Shown here one piece after another: positions 53,987 to 61,984 of a stretch of 64,000 nucleotides of DNA. The notes under the pieces were generated by a model. The model did no database searches, had not been told where the DNA came from, and saw only the letters and a list, made by a program, of their open reading frames with translations. The position numbers were made by a program, and so were the translations under genes. The stretch comes from an uncultured Clostridia bacterium (GTDB lineage: Bacteria; Bacillota; Clostridia; Christensenellales; Pumilibacteraceae): NCBI GenBank assembly GCA_947175335.1, contig CAMWMF010000001.1, positions 62,001 to 126,000 on the forward strand, written 5' to 3'. Within the stretch, counting starts at the first letter, position 1, and every line of letters starts with the position of its first letter.

Positions 53987-54777
53987 AAGCAATTATATTA
54001 GCAGCAGGAAAAGGTCAGCGATTGAAGCAATATGCTGACGGATTACCCAAGGGAATGCTCTCTTTTGCTGGTCAACCATTAATAGAGAGACAATTGCAAA
54101 CATTAAGGGGAGTAGGCATCGATGATATTACAATTATTAGAGGGTACGAAAGAGAAAAAATCCTTTTTAGTGGTGTAAAATATTATGATAATTTAAATTT
54201 CAATAACACTAATATGTTGGCATCGCTAATGTGTGGTTCACCTGAGTTTACAGATGATGTTTTAGTATGTTACGCTGATATTTTATATGAGAAAAGATTG
54301 ATAAAGCAACTAGTGGCGGAAACAAAAAATGACGATTTCGTGGTTTTGGCAGATGTGGATTGGAAGAATTATTGGGAAATGAGATATGGAACTATTAATT
54401 ATGATATAGAAAGTTTTAAATTGGATGAGGGATTGCGCATTACTGAAATTGGACAAGATTGCTCTAATCCGGCCGAAATAGATGCTCGATACATAGGTTT
54501 ACTTAAATTTTCTCAAAAAGGAATTTTGCTTGCTAAATGCCTATATGAGGATGCTATTCAAAATAATGGTGGAAATCAATGGGGCAATATTCCTCGCTCT
54601 CCGCAAAGAGCTTTTATGACGGATTTATTTCAAATTTTAATTTTACATGGAGAAAGTGTAAAGGCATCCTTAGTAAAAGGTGGATGGATTGAGTTTGATA
54701 CTAATAAGGACTATGAATTTCTTTCTCAACTTTATAATAACGGAAAATTAGATCGATTAATCGATTTAAATAAATAA
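53983..54777 (+). CDS. nucleotidyltransferase, probable CTP:phosphoglutamine cytidylyltransferase (Cj1416-like)
   Basis: 264 residues. The sugar-nucleotide-transferase N terminus MKAIILAAGKGQRL...LPKGML binds the nucleotide, and VCYADILYEKRLI and VKGGWIEFDTNKDYEF carry the metal-binding Asp residues, as in LicC-type cytidylyltransferases. The start overlaps the amidotransferase stop. In C. jejuni Cj1416 joins CTP and L-glutamine phosphate to CDP-L-glutamine. Without context, phosphocholine cytidylyltransferase would be the alternative; no choline kinase or transporter is present. Confidence 0.8.
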   Translation: MKAIILAAGKGQRLKQYADGLPKGMLSFAGQPLIERQLQTLRGVGIDDITIIRGYEREKILFSGVKYYDNLNFNNTNMLASLMCGSPEFTDDVLVCYADILYEKRLIKQLVAETKNDDFVVLADVDWKNYWEMRYGTINYDIESFKLDEGLRITEIGQDCSNPAEIDARYIGLLKFSQKGILLAKCLYEDAIQNNGGNQWGNIPRSPQRAFMTDLFQILILHGESVKASLVKGGWIEFDTNKDYEFLSQLYNNGKLDRLIDLNK

Positions 54778-54802
54778 AAATAATTAAACAAGGAGTATTA
54801 AA

Positions 54803-55420
54803 ATGAAAATTATTCTTTTGAGACATGGGGAGTCTATTGACGACGTGCTTAACTGCTACGGTGGAGCGGCTGACTATGATTTGAGTGAGGCTGGAAAAAA
54901 GACAGCTGAAGAAGTTGCTGCTTTGTTGCGCAATGAAACAATAGATGCAATTTACAGCAGTCCTTTAAAAAGAGCATTCCAGACAGCTCAAGCAGTTGAA
55001 GCATATCAGCACTGCGGTGTCCAAATTGCGTCTGAGCTGTATGAAAGGAATTCTTACGGCGTTATGTCAGGAACGAACATTGATGAGTGTAAAAATATAT
55101 TTGGTTACTTACTTAAAAATATCAAAGGAAAAGTAGGCAACTATTATTCAGATGAGCTAGTTCTGGGCGCAGAGCCTGTTAGTGAGTTTGATTTGCGTGT
55201 TAAAAATGCTTTGATCGCTGTTGTGGATGACGCAATATCAAAGGGCTATGGAACGATTGCGATTGTGACTCATGGCAATGTTACTAGGTCATTATATAAA
55301 AACGTCTTAGGAGTAAATGGAAAAATTGATTTAGATTTGCTCGCAATGACACGAATTAATGTTGACAATCACAATTTTTCGATTGAAAGTAGTAGCGGTA
55401 TAACTATAAAAGATGCATAA
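54803..55420 (+). CDS. histidine phosphatase-superfamily enzyme
   Basis: 205 residues. The RHG motif is LLRHGES (Arg7-His8-Gly9) and the second His lies in IAIVTHGNVTRSLY; SSPLKRAFQTAQ supplies the family Arg. AAGGAG precedes the ATG. The C. jejuni pathway has a cytidine diphosphoramidate kinase at this position; a phosphatase here suggests a different end product or removal of a phosphate from an intermediate. The next gene overlaps by eight bases. Confidence 0.85.
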   Translation: MKIILLRHGESIDDVLNCYGGAADYDLSEAGKKTAEEVAALLRNETIDAIYSSPLKRAFQTAQAVEAYQHCGVQIASELYERNSYGVMSGTNIDECKNIFGYLLKNIKGKVGNYYSDELVLGAEPVSEFDLRVKNALIAVVDDAISKGYGTIAIVTHGNVTRSLYKNVLGVNGKIDLDLLAMTRINVDNHNFSIESSSGITIKDA

Positions 55421-56072
55421 AAAAAAATTTAAAAAAGGGAATAAGGTTGAGTTCACTTTAAGAATTGCAGCCATTCTCTCCTTTGGCATATTCGTGCTTG
55501 GGATTGTTCTTGGTATGGTATATAAAGACAATAAGGATTACCAAAAATGGGGAATTATTGTCCAAGGGGTTAGTGATTTATGTACTAATCTAATTATGTC
55601 TTATTTGTTTTTTTTAATTGCATTTTTGCCAGAGAATCGCAAGCAGATATCAATAGATAATGTTGTCTCAGCATACATAGCAAAAATACATGCCGAATAT
55701 GTCGAGTTTATAGAAATAAGTACTAATTTGGTGCAGTTTAATGGACAGAAAATAGCTAAATTGAGCGATTCTCCCAAGAAGAGAACAATGCTACAGTCTG
55801 ACAATGAGCGTACCTTTCTAACATATTTACAACACATTCTTTATTTTTACAATAAAAGCAGAGACTTGAAGCAAGAAATGACACCATTCTTGATTTATAT
55901 GGACGATGATTTTAGAGAGAAACTTTATAAGTATTTTAATGCGAATATTTTTCAGGACATTCATCTTTTACTGGTGGACTCTCCCTCCGAGTCAAAAGAG
56001 AAATCTTTTTTATCGTCATTTAGTTCAAACATCAAGGAGCTAGAATTACTTGCTTCAGAGCTTTTTAATTAG
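55413..56072 (+). CDS. two-helix membrane protein of unknown function
   Basis: 219 residues. After a Lys-rich start come two hydrophobic helices (IAAILSFGIFVLGIVLGMVY and LCTNLIMSYLFFLIAFL), then about 140 soluble, helical residues. No known domain is recognised. In defence and effector operons such proteins can act at the membrane, but nothing here proves it. It overlaps the phosphatase gene and is followed after eight bases by the STAND ATPase. Confidence 0.7.
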   Translation: MHKKKFKKGNKVEFTLRIAAILSFGIFVLGIVLGMVYKDNKDYQKWGIIVQGVSDLCTNLIMSYLFFLIAFLPENRKQISIDNVVSAYIAKIHAEYVEFIEISTNLVQFNGQKIAKLSDSPKKRTMLQSDNERTFLTYLQHILYFYNKSRDLKQEMTPFLIYMDDDFREKLYKYFNANIFQDIHLLLVDSPSESKEKSFLSSFSSNIKELELLASELFN

Positions 56073-56080
56073 GAGTTAAC

Positions 56081-59000
56081 ATGGACAAATATGCACCGAT
56101 AATAAGCGCAATTAACAAAAGGCAGTTAGTAGTTGTATTGGGATTACCTATTGGTACGGGTGATGAGCAATACATTACACAAAAGTACATTTGTGATAAA
56201 TTAAAAAATGAATTGAGTATTTCTAAAGATATATCATACGAAGAAGTTATTGATGTATATATCAAAATGCACAAAAAGGAAGCACTAATAAATAAATTGG
56301 ATATTTTATCTCGTACTAAGAATGAAATTCCATATTATTTTGATGAGCTATTAACTATTCATCCAAAGTGTATTATAGAAACGCACCCATTTTCGCAGTG
56401 GATACAATATATTTATTCCAAGGGCGTTGACGCGGGTGTGTGTGAAAATAGGGGGTTTGGTGAGGATTTTGATGCCATTAATACTGAACAAGTATGCTTG
56501 AGTTATTTTGGCGGCTTTATATCTTCAAACCGTGAAGGCATTCTTTTGGCTTCTAATGAAATTCAAGATAGATTTAACGCAAAAGGTAGCTTATCCATTT
56601 CTTTTCAAAGCTTGTTACGAAACCAGATAATATTTATAGGTTTTAATCCCGCTGATAAGGGATTTAAGCGGCTTTATGATAATTTTTGTAGAAAAAATGG
56701 TGAGTATCCTAACCAAGCTTTCTTGTTGACAGATGATACATATTCGGATAGTTATAGCGTCTATGGCGAAGCAGAAAATCTAGTTGTTTTAAATGGTATA
56801 AAAAATATTCTTACTGATATTGTATCGGAAGTTGAGCGTCAGAGAATGCTTATTGAAATAGAAAGCAACCCCAAGGGTGATTTAGTGCGAAAATCTCCAT
56901 ATAAATATTTAAATAGTTTCGAGGAAGGAGACGCGGATATTTTCTTTGGGAGAGAGCAGGAAATAGATGAATTATATACTAGAGTTGTTGCTACTAATCA
57001 AATCCTAGTAGTTAGTGCGATGTCTGGATATGGGAAAACATCGCTTATTAATGCCGGATTAATTCCTCAATTAAAGAGTAGAGGTGATTGTGATGTTTTT
57101 TATGTGAGATGTCTAAGTAATCCATGGAATGAGCTGGTTCAACTAGTGTTTAAATGTGATGTTGCGGATGGGAAAGTACTATCTAATACTTTTTCGAATA
57201 AGCAGTTCCAATTTATAATCATTGACCAGTTTGAGGAAGTTTTTACTAATGATGAAGAAGATGCGATAGAAACATTCAAAAAGAACATTACTAATTTTTT
57301 ACAAGTCAATCCTAATACAAAAATTGTAATTTCGATTCGAGAAGATTTTTATCCAGCATTATTGAAGACGGAGCTGTTTGCACATTTAAGCAGTAACAAC
57401 TATTTCCTGTCTCCTTTAAAACAGAAGAACGCTATTGAGGCAATAGTAGAACCCGCAAAAAAGATGGGATTTATTTTTGAAGATGGTCTTCCTAACAAAA
57501 TTGTTTGCGACTTGCAGGCAAATTTAGTGGGTGAAGATTCATCTGGAATAGATCCATCTCAATTGCAAATAGTATGCGATAAACTTTATCAAGAGACTGT
57601 ACTAAAAAAAGAAAGTATAATAACTGCTGAGTTGTACAATAATTTGGGTGGGGCAGAAGCTATATTAACCAGTTATATTGATGATAGTTTGCGCGTATTT
57701 AGTGGGAATGAAGACTACTTAATTTGTGCTCAAGAAATATTAAAAGCTATGGTAACGAGCAAAAGGACTCGAAAACCAATTACAAAAGATGAGCTAATTA
57801 CGTCATTCAATGATGCAGAATTGATCATCAATAATCTAGTTGATGCTCGGTTGATAAGGAGATTGTCTGGCGGAGCTGGAGAAAGTTACGAACTCACACA
57901 TGAATATATTATTAAAAAGATAAGCCTTTGGATGGATGAGGAGACATTAGAGGTTAACAAAACGAAAGAACTTCTCGAAAGCGAACTAACGAGATGGCAA
58001 AATTTTAAGGAATTAAAAAATTATATTCATAATGATGAAATGCTCCTGTTGCTTAACAAACATAGGGAGAAGATAAATCATAATGATGAAACGAATGCTT
58101 TTGTTCTTGCAAGTCTAATAAATGCTGGGCGGTTAGAGTCAATGCAAGTTGAGGATGCATGTTATTGGTTTGTCTCCTGTCGGAATAATAATATATTGAG
58201 TGATTTTCTCAAGCCTATTATTACCGAACAGAGAGGCTACGCTAAGAATTTTGCGCTTTTTAGCTTGTTAGTATTGTTGGATAGTAAGGTTGTTCCTAAA
58301 GAGTATTACTATATTATAAATCCACATATTAAAGCAGCAAGAGATTATATTTTATCGCTTGGTGTTTTTATTGACAGTGCCTTATTAAGCGATATTAACA
58401 GGGTATTAGAGGAAAATAGGACAAAAAATATGGTGACTATTCCGCCGTGTGCTGCATCATTGGGGCTACCTATCGACCAAGTAAAGTCAATTATGAAAAA
58501 GAATGATATTCCTAATCGACTTCGCCCCTTTTTCCCTGATAAAGAAAGAAAAGTTCAGCTTAGGAAATTTTTGATTGACAAATATCTCGTAACTAATAAA
58601 GAATATGCTGAATTCGATGATACATACACATATGATTTAGAATGTGGCGATTTTCCTGTTGTGGGAATTAGTTATGATAAGGCATTAGCATTTGCACTTT
58701 GGTGGGACAAGACAATTCCATCGGAAGACCAATGGGAATATGCAGCACGAGGGAATGGCGGTTATTATTTTCCGTGGGGAGATGAGTGGGATCCAGAATC
58801 GGAGAAGAAACTTGATGAAGATTCAAAAAAGTGTAATACAAGTTTAACTGGTACCGATGGATTAGCTCCAGTTAACAAATATGAGAATGGTAAGAGTCAT
58901 TTTGGATGCTATAATATGGCGGGTATGGTCTGGGAATGGACGAGTACGCCTGCAACAATTACGGGTAAGGCAACACAAAAAATCGTGAAAGGTGGCTCGT

Positions 59001-59101
59001 GGAGTTTAATGGGTATCTCGCCTTGGATGTGGTATAGATTCAATTATGACGGAAACAAAAGCTTTATGAATGTTGGATTTAGGTGTGTTATTAACGAATG
59101 A
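56081..59101 (+). CDS. STAND-type ATPase with SIR2-like N terminus and FGE-like C terminus
   Basis: 1006 residues. Residues 1-260 follow the SIR2 fold in outline (RQLVVVLGLPIGTG, IIETHPFSQWIQYI, LLRNQIIFIGFNPADKGF) but the catalytic His-Gly and TNYD motifs are absent. Residues 273-650 form an nSTAND-type NTPase: PYKYLNSFEEGD...FFGREQEI, Walker A SGYGKTS (Lys319), Walker B FIIIDQFEE (378-386), with a winged-helix part up to LTHEYIIKKISLWMDEE. From about 845 to the end is a formylglycine-generating-enzyme/sulfatase-modifying-factor fold (FLIDKYLVTNKEY...GGSWSLMG...VGFRCV) without obvious active-site Cys pair. I infer a sensor-switch protein with the C-terminal fold as ligand binder. AGGAG precedes the start. 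Confidence 0.8.
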   Translation: MDKYAPIISAINKRQLVVVLGLPIGTGDEQYITQKYICDKLKNELSISKDISYEEVIDVYIKMHKKEALINKLDILSRTKNEIPYYFDELLTIHPKCIIETHPFSQWIQYIYSKGVDAGVCENRGFGEDFDAINTEQVCLSYFGGFISSNREGILLASNEIQDRFNAKGSLSISFQSLLRNQIIFIGFNPADKGFKRLYDNFCRKNGEYPNQAFLLTDDTYSDSYSVYGEAENLVVLNGIKNILTDIVSEVERQRMLIEIESNPKGDLVRKSPYKYLNSFEEGDADIFFGREQEIDELYTRVVATNQILVVSAMSGYGKTSLINAGLIPQLKSRGDCDVFYVRCLSNPWNELVQLVFKCDVADGKVLSNTFSNKQFQFIIIDQFEEVFTNDEEDAIETFKKNITNFLQVNPNTKIVISIREDFYPALLKTELFAHLSSNNYFLSPLKQKNAIEAIVEPAKKMGFIFEDGLPNKIVCDLQANLVGEDSSGIDPSQLQIVCDKLYQETVLKKESIITAELYNNLGGAEAILTSYIDDSLRVFSGNEDYLICAQEILKAMVTSKRTRKPITKDELITSFNDAELIINNLVDARLIRRLSGGAGESYELTHEYIIKKISLWMDEETLEVNKTKELLESELTRWQNFKELKNYIHNDEMLLLLNKHREKINHNDETNAFVLASLINAGRLESMQVEDACYWFVSCRNNNILSDFLKPIITEQRGYAKNFALFSLLVLLDSKVVPKEYYYIINPHIKAARDYILSLGVFIDSALLSDINRVLEENRTKNMVTIPPCAASLGLPIDQVKSIMKKNDIPNRLRPFFPDKERKVQLRKFLIDKYLVTNKEYAEFDDTYTYDLECGDFPVVGISYDKALAFALWWDKTIPSEDQWEYAARGNGGYYFPWGDEWDPESEKKLDEDSKKCNTSLTGTDGLAPVNKYENGKSHFGCYNMAGMVWEWTSTPATITGKATQKIVKGGSWSLMGISPWMWYRFNYDGNKSFMNVGFRCVINE

Positions 59102-59919
59102 GTGCATTTTACTTTAACAGAGATTTGTCTAAAATGGAAGTGGAGTATTCTATGACGAGTCAGCACATAGAAACATTACTTTCAAACAATAAAGTTGTAG
59201 AAGCTGCAGATGAATGTTATTTGTGGGCTGATGTTGTGGCACGAAAATTAGGATTTTCCTACAATAAAAATTGGAAAGTGTTTAAGAAGGAATATGTTGC
59301 AAGATTTTTTGGCTCACCGATTTCTGTTGCATTAGGGTCTGATGCGGCGAGTGTTTCTAGATTGGAAGAGTTTGTTAGACTCTATCGGAATAGAAATATC
59401 CGAATGACAGTTCATGCTAATAATGAAGCTTGCCATTCAAAAAGCACATTATTAACTAGAGGATTAGAACGAGAAATGTTCATTGAAGCGCAAAAACAAC
59501 TAAATTCTCAAGATTGCATAGTTGTGTTTCCAGAATCTTCTAATGAAAATACAATTTGCTTTAGGTGTGCTATAGCTGATTGTGGGCAAAAAAGCTTGTT
59601 TGAAGGGGGCTTTGGACAAGCATATCTTTCCTTTGAAAATGAAAGGGGACTGCATCCTGTTGCAGCAATAGAGTGGGATATTGAAAAATGCATCTTAGAA
59701 AAGACAGGGGATGATATCATCAAAAAGTATCTTAATTCATTAATTATTAAATATGGGAACTATATTGTTGATACTGCAAGACGAGCAATTCGTTATATTG
59801 GTGCAGAGTATATTTCAGTAGAAGGATATTATAATTTTGTTATTGAAGACAAGCCAACTATCGTTGATTGCGATTTGCCTTTCGATAAAGTCTTTTTTGG
59901 GTTGGAGAAAAATGCTTAA
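59098..59919 (+). CDS. conserved-looking protein of unknown function
   Basis: 273 residues starting in an ATGA overlap with the STAND gene. I do not recognise the family. Visible features are two acidic stretches (EDKPTIVDCDLPFDK at the C terminus, VVFPESSNENT in the middle), several cysteines (CFRCAIADCG), and GGFGQAYLSFEN. There is no signal peptide or membrane helix. Its position, between the ATPase and the second phosphatase in one coupled operon, makes it a candidate for the missing transferase or ligase of the pathway, but this is a guess from context. Confidence 0.6.
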   Translation: MSAFYFNRDLSKMEVEYSMTSQHIETLLSNNKVVEAADECYLWADVVARKLGFSYNKNWKVFKKEYVARFFGSPISVALGSDAASVSRLEEFVRLYRNRNIRMTVHANNEACHSKSTLLTRGLEREMFIEAQKQLNSQDCIVVFPESSNENTICFRCAIADCGQKSLFEGGFGQAYLSFENERGLHPVAAIEWDIEKCILEKTGDDIIKKYLNSLIIKYGNYIVDTARRAIRYIGAEYISVEGYYNFVIEDKPTIVDCDLPFDKVFFGLEKNA

Positions 59920-60451
59920 AATCATTTATTTCGTACATGGGACTTCCACAGATAATGAGGAGCATCGCTCAAGCGGGTGGCATGATTGCCCGCTCTCAGA
60001 TTTGGGCGTTTCTCAAACTATTCAGGCAAAAAACAATTTGATATGTAAACAATTTGATATTGTGTTTTCTTCAGATTTATCACGTGCTAGGCAGACCGCA
60101 GGGATATTGTTTCCAAAATTAGATGTAGTATTTGACGAGAGATTAAGAGAGTGCAATTATGGGGTCTTAAATGGCTCGTTAGGACGGCGGGTTAAATATG
60201 AAGAGCACATTAAAACGCCATTTCCAGAAGGAGAGTCTTTGTTAGATGTTCAGGCAAGGATAACAGCTTTTTTGCATGAAAATTTAGAAAAAAATGACAA
60301 TAAAGTTATTGCTATAATAAGCCATAGAGCACCACAACTAGCATTGGATGTGATAGTAAAAAAATATAGTTGGAGTTATGCGATAAAAAAGGATTGGCGT
60401 ATTAATGGGAATTGGATGCCGGGATGGGAATATATTATTGATGATGTATAA
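59912..60451 (+). CDS. histidine phosphatase-like protein with altered RHG motif
   Basis: 179 residues from the ATG at 59912 (GGAG six bases upstream, overlapping the previous gene by eight bases). The phosphatase pattern is YFVHGTSTDNE, SDLSRARQTAGILF, RECNYGVLNG and IAIISHRAPQLAL, but the first Arg of RHG is Val8. His9 and His in SHR remain. It may be a weakened or repurposed phosphatase, possibly binding rather than hydrolysing a phosphate compound. Last gene of the operon. Confidence 0.78.
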   Translation: MLKIIYFVHGTSTDNEEHRSSGWHDCPLSDLGVSQTIQAKNNLICKQFDIVFSSDLSRARQTAGILFPKLDVVFDERLRECNYGVLNGSLGRRVKYEEHIKTPFPEGESLLDVQARITAFLHENLEKNDNKVIAIISHRAPQLALDVIVKKYSWSYAIKKDWRINGNWMPGWEYIIDDV

Positions 60452-60644
60452 ATTAATGATTTTTGACACGAAGTATATATGAGGCAATTAATATATAATG
60501 ATTTACTAATACGATGAGTTTTGCAAAAAATGATAAAACAATATATGTGGTTATAGAATTTGTAATGTATGCAGATTAATAAAATTTTGCTTTAATGAGA
60601 GTTGTATTTGAGCGGTAATAGCAAGGTGATTAAGCTGATAGATG

Positions 60645-60685
60645 ACAACGCAAGGTTTAATGATTTTGGTGCTTGCGTTGTTTTA
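60645..60685 (+). terminator. terminator downstream of the eight-gene operon
   Basis: ACAACGCAAG (60645-60654) and CTTGCGTTGT (60672-60681) form a perfect 10-bp stem followed by TTTTAA, about 190 bases after the last stop. It lies in the 710-bp gap 60452-61161, which also holds the hairpin cluster and operator-like site below. Confidence 0.75.
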
Positions 60686-60976
60686 ATATAAGACTGTCTA
60701 TCTTTTGGGCACATTAATGACTGTAATTTTATTTTAAGGTATAATCATCTATGGTAAAAGGCTATCGAGCATTTCAATGGAAGCTGCGAATTTATATAAG
60801 CACGAACAAAAATGTGGTTTTGCTGCTGGGTAAAAGTTGCCTGACGAGAAGATTGATGCCCTATTTTGGCTATTCAAAACAAATTGGATTATTCGTGATA
60901 TTCGAGTGGATTCTCAAACAATCTCTATTGTACTTGAATCTTGTTAGCGTTTGCGAGGAAATATTGTGTGCAACTC

Positions 60977-61058
60977 AAAAGCGGGTTTCCCGCTTTTTGC
61001 GTTCGAAGGTGGGGGATAGTACCACCTTCTTTATCCTGCTTAGGCATCGAAAGATGCC
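60977..61058 (+). other. cluster of three hairpins, possible structured RNA or element end
   Basis: AAAAGCGGG-TTT-CCCGCTTTT (60977-60997), GAAGGTGG...CCACCTTC (61005-61029) and GGCATC-GAAA-GATGCC (61043-61058, a GNRA tetraloop) follow each other within 82 bases. The first looks like a terminator. Overlapping short frames have no ribosome binding site. It precedes a mobile-element-type sigma-like gene, so it may be part of that element's leader. Confidence 0.45.
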
Positions 61059-61121
61059 ACAGTTTTGGTAGGGGATATTACGCGTTTAGTAGCTGTAAAA
61101 ATAGTCAATTTTTTCTTATTG

Positions 61122-61138
61122 GTGACAGTATATGTCAC
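61122..61138. promoter_or_regulatory. operator-like inverted repeat before the sigma-like gene
   Basis: GTGACA-GTATA-TGTCAC is a perfect inverted repeat with a 5-nt centre, 24 bases upstream of the ATG at 61162, in the place of a repressor site. Confidence 0.5.
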
Positions 61139-61161
61139 TAATATTATTGTAAATTGTGTGT

Positions 61162-61925
61162 ATGGATAAATTAGCATATCATTTGAATAAAAAGAAAAAG
61201 CGTGCTAAAACGGAAGGTAAGTTTTTGTATTACTATCCGTGCAACGATGAAGATAAAGCGAACTTTCATATCTGGGACAAGAGGTTCATCGAAATAGAAG
61301 TTACGAAAAATGAGTGGGAAGCTCTGCGCGAGCTGGATAGATTTGAGTATAATAATAGGCATAAGGTGTATCGGCATAATGAGCCTTTTCCGGAAGACGA
61401 TGAAATCCTTTCTTCGCGCGAACAAAAAAGGTGGATAAACAAAGATACCAGTTTTCTACTCGTTCAATCGAGCGGCGGGATAAGATTCGTGCATTAAGTA
61501 CGTTAACGCCGCAAGAGCGGAAAGTATATTGTCTTGCTGTTGACGAAGACATGAAGCAGAAGAATATCGCCAAGTGTCTCGGTATCACGCAAGGCGCGGT
61601 GTCTTCTGCGTTTAATAGGGCAAGACTGAAATTGGACGTTTGCGATTTGAGTAAGGATAATTTTCAGGACGATATTGTGTGGGTGTTATGGCGAATTTTT
61701 ATGAGAGATTTTGAGCTGCCGGATTTTCTTGAGGTAGAGATAGAGTCTGTCATAAGAGGTTTATTCGTCAATTTACTTCCGGTTATAAATTGGTTTTACA
61801 GCATAGGCGAACTTTGCAATTACATACTTTGCACTATTTCTTTGACGAAGATAAGATCGATGTCAATATATAGAAATATCTTTCAGACGCTCAACAAAAA
61901 TGAAGAGCGGCATGTCAAGTCTTGA
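61162..61925 (+). pseudogene. frameshifted sigma-70-like / HTH protein of mobile-element type
   Basis: Two overlapping frames together give one protein. The first (61162-61497) encodes MDKLAYHLNKKKKRA...FIEIEVTKNEWEALRELDR...REQKRWINKDTSF and then runs out of frame. The second continues with STRSIERRDKIRAL, a region-4-like helix-turn-helix (LTPQERKVYCLAV...NIAKCLGITQGAVSSAFNRA) and an acidic C terminus, ending at 61925. A -1 step near 61455-61460 joins them in a sensible way. Such single proteins are common in integrative elements of Clostridia. It is scored as a broken gene; a programmed frameshift cannot be excluded. Confidence 0.7.
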
Positions 61926-61949
61926 TTTTAAACTATATTATACTTACAC

Positions 61950-61978
61950 TTTACATATGATTTGCACCATGATATAAT
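61950..61978 (+). promoter_or_regulatory. promoter of the right-edge lipoprotein gene
   Basis: TTTACA (61950-61955), 17 bp, TATAAT (61973-61978). The ATG at 61985 begins six bases later and there is no ribosome binding site. Confidence 0.7.
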
Positions 61979-61984
61979 ATCGGC

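Noticed and set aside
56081..59101. Active formylglycine-generating enzyme
   Set aside because: The C terminus has the fold pattern but no clear active-site cysteine pair and no sulfatase gene is nearby.
60751..61071. 106-residue forward frame before the mobile-element gene
   Set aside because: It has no ribosome binding site, runs through three hairpins and has a composition unlike a protein; a second short frame from 60777 is interrupted by stops.
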